Source: Capronia americana
Taxonomy: Eukaryota; Ascomycota; Eurotiomycetes; Chaetothyriales; Herpotrichiellaceae
DNA: 64,000 nt
Reading direction: 5' to 3'
Assembly (NCBI GenBank): GCA_016110215.1
Contig: JADWQD010000003.1
Location: forward strand, 744,001 to 808,000
The notes beneath the pieces were generated by a model. It had not been told where the DNA came from. It did no database searches and saw only the letters and a program-made list of their open reading frames with translations. Each line of letters starts with the position of its first letter. Positions within the stretch are counted from its first letter, which is position 1. Of the stretch, positions 54,685 through 64,000 are shown in pieces. Position numbers and translations under genes: made by a program.

Positions 54685-56454
54685 ACCAGATGTGGACCCA
54701 TGAGACGTGAATACTGTTCGCATAGCCCCCGATACGCTACCTTGCCGTGATGCGAAGTTCCAACCAACTTCCACGAAGGGGGGAATGACGGATGCTGATT
54801 AGGATGACACAGGAAATACTCCAAGTCTTTTCCAGTACAATGGTCTCGTGTCCCGCCAACAGCTCGGCTTTGATTCGCCCTACTCGCGAGTCATGTGACC
54901 GGCTAGGATAGATGTCGGATGAGACACATCACGAAGGCCAAGCAGCATTTCTGAGCAACAAAAGTCCAAAGTTCTCAGCCAGGAAGACCTGCCGAGACAT
55001 CATGATCTCTGGAAGACAAGCTTTTAGCCCATCCAGTGGATCGACTCGAAACCGATCCCTTGGTCACCCGGCTTCGTATAGAATATCAGGCGCCGTCTGG
55101 AAATTATCACACCACTTCGACATTGTTGGATCACCAAAAGCCAAAACACCTTCCTGAAGTGGCATTGGAAAGTCCTGATTAGGAGATATTCGTTGCCAGT
55201 ACCTCGGCGACGCGGCTTCGGGCGCATGGAAGCAGGACGTTGGCTCAAGAGGCACGAGATCACGAGATCACGAGATCATAATGTCACCAGGTCACGAAGT
55301 ATCAACCCTCCGCGACATTTCGATCCATGGTCGCTATAGCACTCCCGAGAACTCCCAGTCCCAGAGACCATTTCCCGGGAACTACTCATTATGAGACGAC
55401 GTCCAGTTGGACGAGTTACATACTGTAGCTCGAAGCATGGGAGGAAATGGGAGGGTCCGGCTTTTGCTTTTGCCGGCGTTCGATAATCTTTCAAGTGCCC
55501 GCCCATCCATATCAATCCGCTCAAAGAGTCTGGCTGATATCAGGAAGAGCCCATTGGCATTCGTTGTGGATGTTGTGTAGGGAGCCTCCGACATAACCGC
55601 CCTGGGCCCGTGTCGCGCTGGCCCCTGAAGCTCGAGGCACCTACTTACTGTACATAGTTACTTGCCTACACCCTCACTATCCACCGTAGAGCGGCTCCGA
55701 CACACAGCTCACCTCTCGACCCGGCGCCATACTCGGTACGGTGATCGAGGTGGACGTGGTCAGGAAATTCCTCCCTTGTTACTACTACCTAGTGACAGAG
55801 GAAATATGCACCTGTATATACAGTACTATGCGTCGATGGACCGAGAGTGGTCGGTGAGTGGAGTAGAGCAGACTGCTGAGGTCACTATAGCCTGATCACT
55901 TCACAGACTCTTAAGATGAGCGATAAAATCAATCCTGTCTGACTTCACTTACTCTAAGATAAGCGATCTGACCCCCTGTCTTATGTACAAGTACGCGTAC
56001 GTACACTCAATGATATGTATAATGTATCTGTTATAGTCCAGACCCACAGATGTCCGTCGCCTGAGCCCCCGATTCCTACTGTAGCACCGGCATTTATACA
56101 ATATTGTACATAAATGGAGAAAAGAGTTGACCAGACGCGACCATGCGTCCTGAACGCCCACTTTTGCACCGCAGCATGCATGTACAAGTACAGTAGCAAT
56201 GCCCTGCTCCTACCTCGAAACCGCCAGGTCTTGGTTCCCGTGCGTCTCGCAAAATGCATTGGACAGACGTCATGCTTGTCCCGAGAATGCACTCGGCCGT
56301 GTGTGCATGCGAGCAGGTAGAATGCTCGGCCTGAAAAGAAGGTGCCCGAAAGGACGTGTCGCGTCGTCCGGGGCCAACTGCCTTGCGCCCCGTCCTGCCC
56401 GTCCTATGTCCCACAATGCTTGTGTGTATAGTTCGCTTCCGAACATGACTGATT
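54685..56454. other. Intergenic region between convergent genes
   Basis: About 1.77 kb, no gene recognised. It contains a short 8-bp tandem repeat (55253-55276). Confidence 0.5.
55253..55276. repeat. CACGAGAT octamer, three tandem copies
   Basis: Three perfect consecutive units followed by cata; related gtcac motifs continue just downstream. Confidence 0.85.
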
Positions 56455-59268
56455 TCAAGGCCCCAGTTCAATAACGCCGGCCTTTCCTCCCAGATTCCGA
56501 CCCTCGTCTTTAGCCAGATCCTCGAATCCACCACCCCAGCCTCGATATGTTTCCTTCTGTCCCTGCATTCTGTCCCTCTTGGACGTCTCGGCGCGCTCGA
56601 GCTCCTCCCTTCGACGCCTCCTCTCTTCTTTCTCCTTCTCCCTCCTCTCACTCCTCGTCGCTCTTGAAAATTTCCGTGCCGACTCGCTCGCCTTCCAGAC
56701 CGGCACTCTCCGCTCGCCACTTCCAGACTCGAGCATCTCCCTGGTCCGCTCTCGCGCTGCCGCCCTCGTGTCCTGTTTCATCAAAACACGCCTCGGCGTC
56801 TCCTGCTCGCGAAGCATACTGGCGGGGAACTGAGCGCGGATGTTCTCCTTTTTGATAAGTTCGAGCTTTTGCCGGCGGGAGAGGCCGCGCTCTTCCGATT
56901 TCTTGAGGACTTTCTCTTGAGCGGCTTGGATATCGGAGAGGATCTTGGCGCGAGGGCTGGGTGCGGGCACCGAAGGGTCGATCAGATCGTCGTCGGCGAA
57001 GTCGACTTGCCCAGTGGCTTCTCCGTCGAGGTCATCTCCGTCACGCTCCCGTGAACGCCTCCCGGGGATGCCATGACCCTGTTCGTTAACCCTTCGCGCT
57101 CGGATCTCGGAAGGTCTCCGGGGTTCGATGACTGCATTCGAATACTTGCTCACGAAAGCCGACAACTTCCGTTTCTGCAACCAACACTCGTTCAGGATCT
57201 CTTTGTCGAGAGGCCCCATTCCTTCATCCTCCAATTTCTCGTTGACAAGAATGATTTTGTCAATCGCACCGATCATAGTCTGCAGCAATTCGACTAAGTC
57301 GCTGATATTCTCGTTCGTACTATACGGAGTAATCCTCCGCTTCTCGAGCAGCTTCTTGACCCTGATCGTGCGTTCTTGGATGGAGGCTTGCTGTTCAATG
57401 TCAATCAGGTAGGATTTGATCATCTGCCTGACGTTCATGATATCGGGACCGAGCCTTCTTAATGCCCGCATTGTGTGATTTTTGCTGGGATCGCGCTCAA
57501 AATCCAGGTCTCCGTTCTTGGTTTTCTGGAGAGCTTCGCCATTGATGCCTTTCGTGGTTGCAAGGGCTATCTGCAGGTACATCCGAAGCACTTTTGGCGA
57601 GAATCTGAGCTTCTGGCCTCCAAGCTCTCCCTCGCTCTCGTGTCCACTCATATCTTCTGTGCTTTCCTGCATCAAGTCCATGATGCGACTGGCGGTTTCG
57701 AAAACATTCGGGTTCTTCTTATCTCGCAGACAGGTGCTCATGGCGATGATGAAAGTGCCGCGCACCATCAACTTGTAGTTCACTTCTTCGGGTCGTGGCG
57801 CACGGAGGACATCTAAAACAGCTCTGCTTGCGCGGGAAACCCGAAGAAGACGCAGATAAGCCATGATGTTTTGGTGGTCAGGTACAATCTTGTAGGGGCC
57901 ATCTTTAGAAGTGAGCAATTCCCAGTAGTACTTGCCCAATCTGAGCTCTCGAAGAGCGGTTGCTGTTTCGATGAGCATGGAGAGCGTGTTTGTCCCGGGT
58001 GTGGCATATATCGAGGAGTCCGACGTGCTGGTCCGCCTCGAAGACGAATCAGATCGAGGTGCTATCCTTGCCGGGACATCGATCGACGACGGACGCTGCT
58101 CGTCGCCTCCCAGCTCATCAGCCTCTTGCGCCTCACCCTCAGCGTCTGAGGCTTGCGACATCTTGGCGATGTTCATGGTTTGGTGGACCAGGTTGAGCAC
58201 ATCCTTCTGAGTCTTCTTATCGTCCGAAAGCATCAGTAATCTGCCCATCGCACAGACAAGAGCCTCGTCGACGTGGAGATATCCCTTCCTCCACCGTGCC
58301 GTGATGTCAAGCCACAGTTTCCGGGCATCGTCAATGACCTGGTCGAAAATTGGTTGGGGATTGAAGCCCACACCTTCTCTGGCCCCTCGTTCTATAGCCC
58401 GCTTTTGAGCCTCGCCGTTCAGCCCTTGCAAGATGGTGGTGAAAGTAACATGGTCCGGAGCTCCCGGGCCACGCTCTGGAAGTCTCCCGGCGATCTTCCA
58501 TATCGCGTCGACATCATGTGCTCGGGCACACACGCTAAGAACAGCGTTGGTGTGGATCGTTGTTGGAGTGACGGCGGAGTTTGCTGCGGAGATGGAGTCG
58601 TACACGCTCATCGCTTGTTGAACGGCATTGGGTTTCTTGACGTTGTGTCGATATCCTCTCAACATGATCGTGTATGTGTGCGAGTCCGGTTTATGACCTC
58701 GCTTCTTCATCTCGTTGTAGACCTTCCATGCCTCACCGGGAGAATCCTGGCTCATCAGCCAATCGATAATGTGGTTCCAACTGACAATGTTCTCTACGGC
58801 TTGGCCATCGCGACTCTTCTCACTCGCGCGGACCAGTGCTAACGCCTCGTCCAGCTGTTGGTCTCTCAGCTTTTCTACAACACTCTGAGCCAGTTTCAGA
58901 GGGTCCACCAAGTATTTAGACTCCCGTATCATAGCTCTCTCCAAGTACTTCTCCCGGGCCTCGGGCTCGAGACGCCTCAGCCGGTTGTTTTCCACGGCCT
59001 CGGCATGTCTGGCATTGGACCTTGACCGCGGGTTCGACGGTTTGAGTTTGGGCACCGAGACCTTTCTCTTCTTGTCCTTGAGAGCCTCGAAGAGCGAGTG
59101 CCGATGGTGGCCTTTTCTAAGGGATCCAAGGGTCGCATGGCTGCGGGAGAATTTGAGAGGAGGGTTGATCGTGCGGGCTAGGTGCTGGAATGTAAAGCGA
59201 CGTGAGGTTGTGGAAGCGCTACCAAGGGAGAGCCATGCCCGACGCAGACAGGCATCGCAAGCAAACAT
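56455..59268 (-). CDS. Mitochondrial pentatricopeptide-repeat (PPR) protein
   Basis: Single exon, 937 residues from ATG 59268. The N-terminus (MFACDACLRRAWLSLGSASTTSRRF) looks like a mitochondrial presequence. PPR-like 35-residue units are clearest at about 160-330: SWNHIIDWLMSQDSPGEAWKVYNEMKKRGHKPDSHTYTIMLRGYRH, then TIHTNAVLSVCARAHDVDAIWKIAGRLPERG and VTFTTILQGLNG. More helical repeats follow (NTLSMLIETATALRELRLGKYYWELL). The C-terminal 200 residues are highly charged, with a long Arg/Glu coiled-coil (ERREKEKEERRRRREELERAE). PPR proteins bind organellar RNA for processing or translation; the target transcript is not predictable here. Yeast and Neurospora relatives act on mitochondrial rRNA or COX1 mRNA. 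Confidence 0.85.
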   Translation of the reverse strand: MFACDACLRRAWLSLGSASTTSRRFTFQHLARTINPPLKFSRSHATLGSLRKGHHRHSLFEALKDKKRKVSVPKLKPSNPRSRSNARHAEAVENNRLRRLEPEAREKYLERAMIRESKYLVDPLKLAQSVVEKLRDQQLDEALALVRASEKSRDGQAVENIVSWNHIIDWLMSQDSPGEAWKVYNEMKKRGHKPDSHTYTIMLRGYRHNVKKPNAVQQAMSVYDSISAANSAVTPTTIHTNAVLSVCARAHDVDAIWKIAGRLPERGPGAPDHVTFTTILQGLNGEAQKRAIERGAREGVGFNPQPIFDQVIDDARKLWLDITARWRKGYLHVDEALVCAMGRLLMLSDDKKTQKDVLNLVHQTMNIAKMSQASDAEGEAQEADELGGDEQRPSSIDVPARIAPRSDSSSRRTSTSDSSIYATPGTNTLSMLIETATALRELRLGKYYWELLTSKDGPYKIVPDHQNIMAYLRLLRVSRASRAVLDVLRAPRPEEVNYKLMVRGTFIIAMSTCLRDKKNPNVFETASRIMDLMQESTEDMSGHESEGELGGQKLRFSPKVLRMYLQIALATTKGINGEALQKTKNGDLDFERDPSKNHTMRALRRLGPDIMNVRQMIKSYLIDIEQQASIQERTIRVKKLLEKRRITPYSTNENISDLVELLQTMIGAIDKIILVNEKLEDEGMGPLDKEILNECWLQKRKLSAFVSKYSNAVIEPRRPSEIRARRVNEQGHGIPGRRSRERDGDDLDGEATGQVDFADDDLIDPSVPAPSPRAKILSDIQAAQEKVLKKSEERGLSRRQKLELIKKENIRAQFPASMLREQETPRRVLMKQDTRAAARERTREMLESGSGERRVPVWKASESARKFSRATRSERREKEKEERRRRREELERAETSKRDRMQGQKETYRGWGGGFEDLAKDEGRNLGGKAGVIELGP

Positions 59269-61826
59269 GAGAAGAACCAGGCCAAAAACTCAAGATGAAA
59301 CTCATGTGAAGAGGACCGAGTTCAGGGCCGTCGGGACGGTTCAAAGCATCGCAGTCGCATCGCGCGGTTGATAATTTTTTAATCTGAGGCAAGTAGACCG
59401 AGAACGAGGCCATACGTCATTTAACCTCTGACAGTGCTAATTTGTATCATACCGGCGTATCAGCCATTACATAAGTACAGGTACTTCGATAGTCGCTCAA
59501 CGCGCTTCACTGCGCTATTCATCGCGGCAACACGGTTAAGCCGGAGACCAGAGCTGTTCAACGATCCCACCGGACGTATTCCGATTGAAATGAATCCTGC
59601 CGAAGACGTGTTCCCTATCCACAGGCACGATCTGCTAATCTCAGCATTTAGCGTAGGGCATCGATCTGTTCGGAAGGCTGCCGGTGAGGTCTCCATCTTG
59701 TCCCTGGTACCTTTCCGGGACATCTAGAGGACGTCAAGCTCTGAATCCAGGGCTGTAGCGCTACTCGGTGTCGTTCCCTTGCTGCGGCAACCGGAGAGCA
59801 AGCCACATCGTCACCCAGCACTTACCCGTGGCTATCACGCTTGAAGTTGTGCTGAAGCGCATTATCCCTGCCTTGCGCCACTCATGTAGGCTCCTTCATT
59901 CCGAGCGGTTATACAAGTAAAGATTTCCCAGCCGTACCTTGTGAACCTTGGCACCGGACTATGTTCCGGGTACGTTGGGCTGGAGCGTAGTCCTCCTGGA
60001 AATCCTCCTGGAAATAGCGGCGAAGGAAGCACATCGAGTTCGTGTTGCTGATATCGGTCATCCTATGCCTTTTTGGGCCTGATGACAGATCGTGTTCTGG
60101 CAACTGCACATGTTCCGAGAGATCCGGGTTCGCGGACAGTAGTTGGTGTAAAGAACGTGCCTTCAGAAACGGGAGTCGGGACACTGCGCATGATTCCACT
60201 GACATTTGTTGTGTTCATGATATCGGAGTTCGGCTGGTGTAGCACGAACGAGGATCGAGCGACATATCGAAAGTTGCTGTGGTGGAAGTGGTGACAACTG
60301 GTTAGCCAGGTACGAGGGATGGATATGGGGAAGTAACCACTAAGTATCTTGTACGGGTTCGATGGACTAGTAGAGTGGTTCGTCCTCGTGTTGATGCTAA
60401 AATCTAGCGTTGGATCATGGGCTCGAACTTACCGATGATGGAGCAGTCGCAAACCAGACTGTCGGGTCCCGTGAGAACGAGGTGTGTTACACGAGACCAT
60501 TGTGCTTTGATAGGGCGACGCAGTTTTCTGACATCCTGTCACTTCGGTGCGGGCACTAGGAAACTAAGCAGTAGCGTGGCCACTACCCGTGAAATAGCTA
60601 GTCTCTCCAGTTAAGATCGTTAGGCGTGTTAAGCCTAGAGCCCGCCTGCTGGGCTGAGGAGTTAGGCCCCAGCGCGCCTAGCTCTGACGCCGTCACGGGC
60701 AGTCACTGAGCCACGGGCACAGCCTCTAGTGGTTGCGCAACACCAAGCGCCGGCGGATTTCTTGCAGCTGTCGGCCTCGAGCTATCCTCTTTCTCCCACC
60801 CTCGCTACTTCGGCCACCATGTTAGTCCTCGCTGTTAGTCTTGTGTAACCCTGCTGCAAAGGCCATGCTTTCCCCAAACCCTCGTGTTCAAGCAAACCCA
60901 CAATAAGTAGCGCTGGTCGAAATGTGCGCCAAACCACGATTTGTATCCTGGCTTAACTTAAATTCTACGACACCCGTCTCTCTTCGTGGCAGCTTCTTTG
61001 CTGTGCGGATTGTATGAGAGCGAGAGCGGGTGTCGCCACGAAATTTTTCCTGGCGTGACCTGAGCACTGTGCTTTGACACGAATGAAAAGGAGAGCCGGC
61101 GGATCTGCGGAGGTGAAAATCGCACTTCTCGGTCTAAGATCAGTGCTCGAATATGTTCGGTCTGCCATGTCTACCAAATATGTTTGGTAAGACTGAGTTC
61201 CTCATCTAAAAAAGCATTCTCTCACGAGTACTGACACGACAGGCCATACAATGTACAGTGGCGGACTGAGGTGGCCAGACTCCCTGTCACAACAGCAGGT
61301 GATCCAGGCGTTCCCGCTGCTGGAATTGCCCATGCTGCATTCCAGTAGACGTCAATCTTTTCGTTTCTTCACTTCCAAGCTCTAAAGTTTGGGTGATCCG
61401 TGCAGAAGTCCACAACTTCCGTAAATGCTCCGCTCCCCTGAAGAAATGCATTCGATCGCCTGGTCATCGTAACGTTCATCGCCTCGAAAAATTCTGTTGC
61501 TGTGCCATTGGTGAAAGAGACCATCAACCGGAAAAGAACAAGCCCAAAGAGTCAAAGAAAATTCATGCGCACGGGCACCACCAGCCAACATGACAACAAA
61601 CTCCCGCAGACATGCCCTTCGACCTTGCTTCTTTTGGCATGTCCGATTACCTCCTCCACTCCCACCTAGGGTATCTTGGTAACAATGAGGTGCCCCTTCA
61701 ATGCAGAAAAAGCATCCAACTCAGGCACAAGCACTCTCGCGCCGCTCGTCCATGCAAGCGATAACTACTCCAAGCCCCAGAACGCACCATCCATGGATAG
61801 CCATGTTGCTTGGGTCTGGCTGCGGT
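59269..61826. other. Gene-free intergenic region
   Basis: About 2.56 kb, the longest stretch without a gene. Only short unrelated frames are present. A GC-rich imperfect inverted segment lies near 60621-60680. No transposase remnant is recognised. Confidence 0.5.
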
Positions 61827-63237
61827 CTAGTACTGACGTTGTTGATAGACTTGGCCTTGTTGACCGTATGGCGAGTTCGGGTAATTTGGATAGCTGCCCA
61901 TCTGACCATTTCCTTGTGGATAAACCATACCGCCCTGAGGCTGCGCGTATTGTCCTTGAGCATGGTTGTCAGGGGTTTGATATCCTATGGGTGGGAGAGA
62001 TGGGCGAGCTCCATTCTGTTGATAGCCTTGTCCTGGAACCTGATGTGCATCTGCAGGAGGGCCGTCGACCTGGCTGGCTTGCGCCGCAGCTCTATGACGC
62101 TCTTCCTCTGCCTTTCGTGCATTCTCTTCCTCCTTCTTGCGAGCTTTCCATTCCTTGCGGATCTCCTTGAACTCTGTTCAGGCGTCAGCAAACATCCTCG
62201 CATCCTGAATGGTGATGAGAAAGCGAAAGGACGGACGCATCTGGGCTGCAGCCCCGGGTCGAACCAGCGACTAGAGGCTGCACAGCACCCAAGATTGCGT
62301 CCACCACCTGAGATGACGAAGAGAGGGGGGTTAGAAAGTTCGCGCTAGAGGCCTTTACCTTCTGGGGTTCTTTTGGTACCGTGCGACTGCATAGTCACAT
62401 GCGCATTCAGATGATTCAATGTACCGTACGCTTTCTCGCACCCGTTCCATCCGCATTTGTACATCCGCTCAATCTCTTCATATCTCCGTCGAGGTCGCTT
62501 GTGCTGCTGCGCACCCGGAATAGGGACAAATGAGTATACCTACAGGTTGGAAGCGTTAAACCATCATCGACGACGCTCTGAAGGTAGAGGCAATTTCAAG
62601 CATTCTTAACGTACCTGACCCGAGCGCGACGCCGCTGAAGTTTGAGGCGGACCTTGAACGCCTGGTCCTGGGTGGGGATAAGGACCGGGCATACCGTGTT
62701 GTGGTGGATAACCTCCCCATTGCTCGTGTGGCGGTCGTTGCTGCATGTAAGGCGGATGTTGGGGCTGGTAGGCATGTTGCATGTCCTGGCCCTGAGGGTA
62801 GGGTGAGTAGGGAGGGTAGGTCGGGCTGGCTTGCGAAATCGAGGGATCTATAGGAACATCCGAGTTAGATCTCACATGGTGGGAGCTTGTAATTGGATTG
62901 CCATTGGGTGCTCCCTCTGGCAGGGACTTTGACGGACTTGTTGGCTGTGCCATGGTTCCAACAGCACCTGGATGGTGTTGCGGCTGCGGAAACTGGCTGT
63001 ACCGGAGATGCTCTGGAGGGAAGCCAGACGAACGCGCCGACGAAGGAGGCAGACCGTAGTCCGACTGCGGTGTGTTGTTGCTCGATATCGGTGCGGATCG
63101 CGGGTCCTGCGTGGCGTAGGTCGCGACAGACGACTGATCTATTGTGACACGGCTTCTCTCAGAGCTTGCTCGGGAAGATGGTTTCTCTCGTGATGTTGCT
63201 AACCTGACTGCGCGTACTCTGATCCACCTCTGTCCAT
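61827..63237 (-). CDS. con7: Con7-like C2H2 zinc-finger transcription factor
   Basis: Con7p in Magnaporthe is a C2H2 regulator of conidiation, appressorium and cell-wall genes. The well-supported exons are 63164-62615, 62539-62359 and 62173-61827. The second holds the hallmark sequence VYSFVPIPGAQQHKRPRRRYEEIERMY and the zinc finger CGWNGCEKAYGTLNHLNAHVTMQSH, continuing in KRTPEEFKEIRKEWKARKKEEE across the 185-nt intron. The upstream region is Pro/Gln/Ser/Tyr-rich, and the C-terminus is Gln/Tyr-rich (GQQGQVYQQRQY). A 20-nt first exon (63237-63218, ATGGACAGAGG start) joined by a 53-nt intron closes the frame to 365 residues, but this first exon is tentative; no other in-frame ATG lies near the N-terminus. 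The finger identity is firm, the 5' end is not. Confidence 0.8.
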
Positions 63238-64000
63238 CAAAAGTGCTCTTCACTGCCTTCTACGTGAAGAACAAGACGCGATTGGCAGGGCAGTGGCAGT
63301 CGCGGTGGTAGGACTCCAGGCGCACTGGGGTAAAGTGCGTGGCCCGAGAGAAAAGTTGTGGATGAGAGTGCTCCGAGTAAAATCGTCCAGGCCACAGACT
63401 GGACGGGCAGACAACGATTCGACTGAAGCAATCCTTAGACAAGACCGGCGCGATCTTTATTTTGAGGGCTGTCTAGACGAGAGCCCCAAGGCAGTGGCCC
63501 GACTCAAAAGACGCCGGCCGTTGTGGAGAGCAGATTGGACTGAGATGGGGTTGGGTCGGGAGCGGCAAGCGCTTTTTTGCACGAGGAACGGACACCAAAT
63601 CGGTCCTGGCGTGCAAGCACTCGAGCAGAAAAGGATAGGTGATCTTTGACCAGGGGCAGCGGAGTGTATCGTCGAACCGAGGGCGAGAATGGGTCGAAAA
63701 TGAGAGGTTTAACACGATCCTCACTGCGCTAGTTGCAAGCTTGCACTGATTCAAGAGAAGCTCTCGAGATGGTGCGGGCCCCAAGACTAATAAAGAGCAG
63801 AGATAAAAGGATAACCGGGGGGGCCAACCTCTTCAAAAGTCGGGGAGTGTGATAGGTCTGCCTTTGGCCCCAAGATCCTCCTGTTCTATGTAGCAGTTGT
63901 ATGGCGGGATTTTTTGCCTTTTGACGAGTCGTCGTGCTGCGTTGCTCCTGCCAACCACAGCAGGTGGTTGTTGCCAGGTGATGTGACAAGGTTGCTTTCT
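63238..64000. other. Upstream region of the con7-like gene
   Basis: About 760 bp to the window edge, no gene recognised. It probably holds the leader and promoter of con7; further 5' exons cannot be excluded. Confidence 0.4.

Noticed and set aside
59434..59727. Forward 97-codon frame downstream of the PPR gene promoter
   Set aside because: Starts at GTG, no domain, and lies in the promoter region of the minus-strand PPR gene.
62240..62275. tRNA B-box-like GGTTCGACCC on the minus strand in the con7 intron
   Set aside because: Flanks do not form a T-arm or acceptor stem, and no A box is in register.

Overview
The window reads as a piece of a filamentous ascomycete (Pezizomycotina) chromosome. 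Genes lie on both strands without operons, and coding regions are interrupted by short introns (mostly 48-76 nt) with GTA/GTG-type donors. Several products belong to filamentous-fungal families: a Con7-type C2H2 regulator, a CorA-like two-helix membrane protein, a GMC oxidoreductase and a fungal cytochrome P450. I cannot fix the class. I reconstructed exons by hand from splice sites and reading-frame arithmetic; every multi-exon model given closes to a whole number of codons.

Layout. 1-1580: 3'-truncated GMC oxidoreductase (-). 3506-4621: diacylglycerol/sphingoid-base kinase-like protein (+). 5292-6118: small membrane-anchored protein of unknown role (+). 6904-8612: glucose-6-phosphate isomerase (+). 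9332-10859: DEDDh RNA exonuclease of the Rex family (+). 12270-15472: protein kinase fused to a von Willebrand A domain (-). 16934-17440: small unknown three-exon gene (+). 17728-19527: CorA-like membrane protein (+). 20846-22555: acidic, Ser/Thr/Pro-rich single-pass membrane protein (-).

From 23498 to 50389 the window is mostly housekeeping: eIF3 subunit c (-), the DYRK kinase Yak1 (-), the transcription-coupled repair ATPase Rad26/CSB (+), ESCRT-II Vps22/Snf8 (-), ribosomal protein uL30/L7 (+) with a box C/D snoRNA in its second intron, a P450 (+), an F-box/LRR-like protein (-), DNA polymerase alpha catalytic subunit (+) and a bifunctional HMP-P kinase/TenA protein of the Thi20 type (+).

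The right end holds an NDUFAF7/MidA-type mitochondrial methyltransferase (-), a fungal transcription-factor-like protein without a visible zinc cluster (+), a mitochondrial PPR-type protein (-) and a Con7-like C2H2 transcription factor (-). 

The genes do not form one pathway. The most notable observations are the intron-encoded snoRNA, whose antisense element matches the conserved LSU rRNA segment targeted by yeast snR39/snR59 (also carried in RPL7 introns); the kinase-vWA fusion; a cluster of four ACGCG cores upstream of POL1; and a 4 x 20 bp tandem array in a divergent promoter. I found no mobile element, CRISPR, rRNA or convincing tRNA.
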